Positions 57,369 through 58,700 of a stretch of 58,700 nt of DNA are shown here, in pieces. Each line of letters begins with the position of its first letter. Position 1 is the stretch's first letter. The stretch is from Lachnospiraceae bacterium (GTDB taxonomy: Bacteria; Bacillota; Clostridia; Lachnospirales; Lachnospiraceae). The DNA lies in assembly GCA_017526985.1 (NCBI GenBank), contig JAFXQR010000094.1, positions 1 to 58,700 of the forward strand. Reading direction: 5' to 3'. The position numbers and the translations under genes were made by a program. The notes beneath the pieces were generated by a model, which made no database searches, was not told where the DNA came from, and worked only from the letters and a program-made list of their open reading frames with translations.

Positions 57369-58700
57369 ATGTCAGATAAAAAGAAAAAACAAGGTAAAGT
57401 GATCGTAAATGGCATTGAGCGTGATATTATACCAACAAAAATGTCAGATTTCCGACAATTTTCTACCCCAACATTGTCGGAACTGGCATCCTCTAAAAGC
57501 CCGGATGCAGAGGTAAATCCTGTAAAGTCGGAAATGATACTGAAAAAGTCGGAAAAATCGGAAAAATCGGAAAAGTCGGAGGAGCTGGCAAAGTCGGAAA
57601 AAGTCGGAAATGCAACCGACCAGGACACTCTTTTGGTTTGTCACTTATTGTATACCCTTCTAAAAGAGACTTTTGGTGCAGTTAATTTTGGAGATGAAAA
57701 ATGGCCGGTTAGTTGTAAACCGAAAACAGAAACAAAATGGCCGCCATTTGGAAGAGACTATTTTAGAACCAGAGCACTTGAAGATGGAGATAAAAAGCCA
57801 AAAGATCCTCCGATTAACCAAAATTGTGCCAAAAACCTGCACACATTGTTTTATCACGCTTTAAGCAGAAATATGAGTTATTCTCCGGAAACAATAAGCC
57901 AGAATTTGAGCAATACTATTCGGAAAATTTTTTCAGCCAATTTTGACTATATGGTATATTATGGAGATGATTCAGAAGAAATACGGAACAAAAAGCGTGA
58001 TTATTGGGTAATTCTGATCGATAATATCGCATCTCGTTTTCAGGGAAGAATGGAGTATAAAAAAGAGGATTTAGAGATTTTATCCAAGGACGCTTTCAAT
58101 TTTTCAGAGTTTTTTAGAGAAAATACAAAAGGAACTTATACATACAGCTTGCTCCCCCAAAAACAGATACCGGAGGAATCGTCGGAAAGAAACATACAGC
58201 CACAAAGAGATCCAAATACAGATAATAGCGAACCAATCGGGAAAGATATAAAATGTTTGTATTTTTTAGCACCAACCCTTGTAAACATAAAAAATCTTAT
58301 AGAGACTTACTTTTCTCATTCACGGTTGTGCTTTTTTGAACTTCCGGTTATAAGATTGATTGCTTCTCCGGAAAGAGGAGATTTAGATAGTGATCGTTAT
58401 TGCGTTTTCCGAAAAGAAGGCTCTGAAAAATACATTTATAACATCGAAGAGGCTGCAGAGTATAGTAAAAAGGGACGGTTATTTTACGCTTATGGTACTA
58501 TAGCTGAATTTCAGCGTGTAAAACCATATATACCAAATATCAAATTAGTCGTTCCTGTACCGGAAAGATTAACCGAGATGGTTAATGAACTGGCTATAAA
58601 GCGCTTTGATGACAAGGTTTTGGACAAAGATTTCAAACAATTTCATAAAAACATAACAGTTTTATCGAATATGAAATATGACGATACTTACTATCTTCGC
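57369..58700 (+). CDS. unknown protein, N-terminal 444 residues (runs off the right edge)
   Basis: Open from ATG 57369, behind GGAGGTAGAA, to the end of the window. An in-frame ATG at 57357 would add four residues. Residues about 55-80 are Lys-Ser-Glu repeats (SEKSEKSEKSEE). Later LLVCHLLYTLLKETFGAVNF, WPPFGRDYFRTRALEDGD and NLHTLFYHALSRNMSYSPET suggest a helical domain. It differs from its neighbours: rightward, its own operator-like promoter, and more AT-rich. A replication initiator is a guess based on the internal TCGGA repeats; no Rep motif is recognised. Confidence 0.7.
   Translation, partial: MSDKKKKQGKVIVNGIERDIIPTKMSDFRQFSTPTLSELASSKSPDAEVNPVKSEMILKKSEKSEKSEKSEELAKSEKVGNATDQDTLLVCHLLYTLLKETFGAVNFGDEKWPVSCKPKTETKWPPFGRDYFRTRALEDGDKKPKDPPINQNCAKNLHTLFYHALSRNMSYSPETISQNLSNTIRKIFSANFDYMVYYGDDSEEIRNKKRDYWVILIDNIASRFQGRMEYKKEDLEILSKDAFNFSEFFRENTKGTYTYSLLPQKQIPEESSERNIQPQRDPNTDNSEPIGKDIKCLYFLAPTLVNIKNLIETYFSHSRLCFFELPVIRLIASPERGDLDSDRYCVFRKEGSEKYIYNIEEAAEYSKKGRLFYAYGTIAEFQRVKPYIPNIKLVVPVPERLTEMVNELAIKRFDDKVLDKDFKQFHKNITVLSNMKYDDTYYLR
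57450..57612 (+). repeat. inverted pair and seven TCGGA repeats inside the 5-prime end of the right-edge gene
   Basis: TTCCGACAAT (57450-57459) and ATTGTCGGAA (57473-57482) form a perfect 10-bp inverted repeat. Then TCGGA(A/G) recurs at 57528, 57549, 57558, 57567, 57576, 57594 and 57604, mostly 9 bp apart. The repeats encode the SEK run, so they could be only coding microrepeats; the inverted pair sharing the same TCGGA word argues for protein binding. Confidence 0.6.

Noticed and set aside
57278-57857. Leftward frames opposite the right-edge gene.
   Set aside because: Shadow of the Ser-Glu-Lys repeat coding region (Phe/Ser/Asp-rich), no ribosome binding site.

Overview
The window looks like part of a large mobile genetic element (conjugative or mobilizable plasmid, or integrative element) from a low-to-mid GC Gram-positive Clostridia host, most likely Lachnospiraceae or a near relative. 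The reasons are strong AGGAGG-type ribosome binding sites on nearly every gene, a DUF5688-type protein, RadC-like JAB proteins, a VirD4/TraG coupling protein, a MobV/Pre relaxase and a plasmid-type topoisomerase III. I saw no rRNA, tRNA, ribosomal or core metabolic genes. The host assignment is inference.

Layout. 1-31879 is read leftward: coupling protein (cut by the left edge), small hypotheticals, two RadC-like proteins, a 978-residue coiled-coil protein, many small accessory genes and a (p)ppGpp-hydrolase-like HD protein. Next comes a CRISPR region (13290-25561). It holds a complete type I-E interference operon (cas8e-cse2-cas7-cas5-cas6e-cas3), a 24-repeat I-E array with cas1 at its leader side, a 3-repeat I-E mini-array behind cas3, and an unrelated 5-repeat array with 36-bp repeats that has no visible effector. 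Topoisomerase III, a GGDEF protein and a membrane protein follow. 31880-32578 is a repeat-rich intergenic stretch (candidate oriT or oriV). 32579-36505 is read rightward: MobV relaxase, a long inverted repeat, then an HNH/HTH/UPF0489-like cassette. 36732-57235 is read leftward again: paired Myb-like DNA-binding proteins, a DUF5688 protein, RecJ, a surface protein, a YdjM-like protein, two runs of small hypotheticals, a 974-residue repeat protein, a nuclease-UvrD helicase and two decayed genes. An unknown rightward gene runs off the right edge.

Regulation is strikingly modular. Most transcription units end in an intrinsic terminator, and the next begins with a copy of one conserved promoter-like motif (core TTTTTCATATA preceded by an AT tract). 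I count 25 copies, always oriented with the gene downstream. Three of these leaders add a perfect or near-perfect palindrome followed by GC-rich hairpins.

The most unusual parts are: the orphan 36-bp-repeat array with a chain of hairpins beside it; the I-E mini-array whose spacer supplies the ribosome binding site and start codon of a gene, so Cas6e could cut its own operon mRNA; the lack of cas2 next to cas1; two paralogous small ORFs bracketing the I-E locus; and the element-wide promoter and leader motifs. All calls rest on reading the sequence; no database search was possible.
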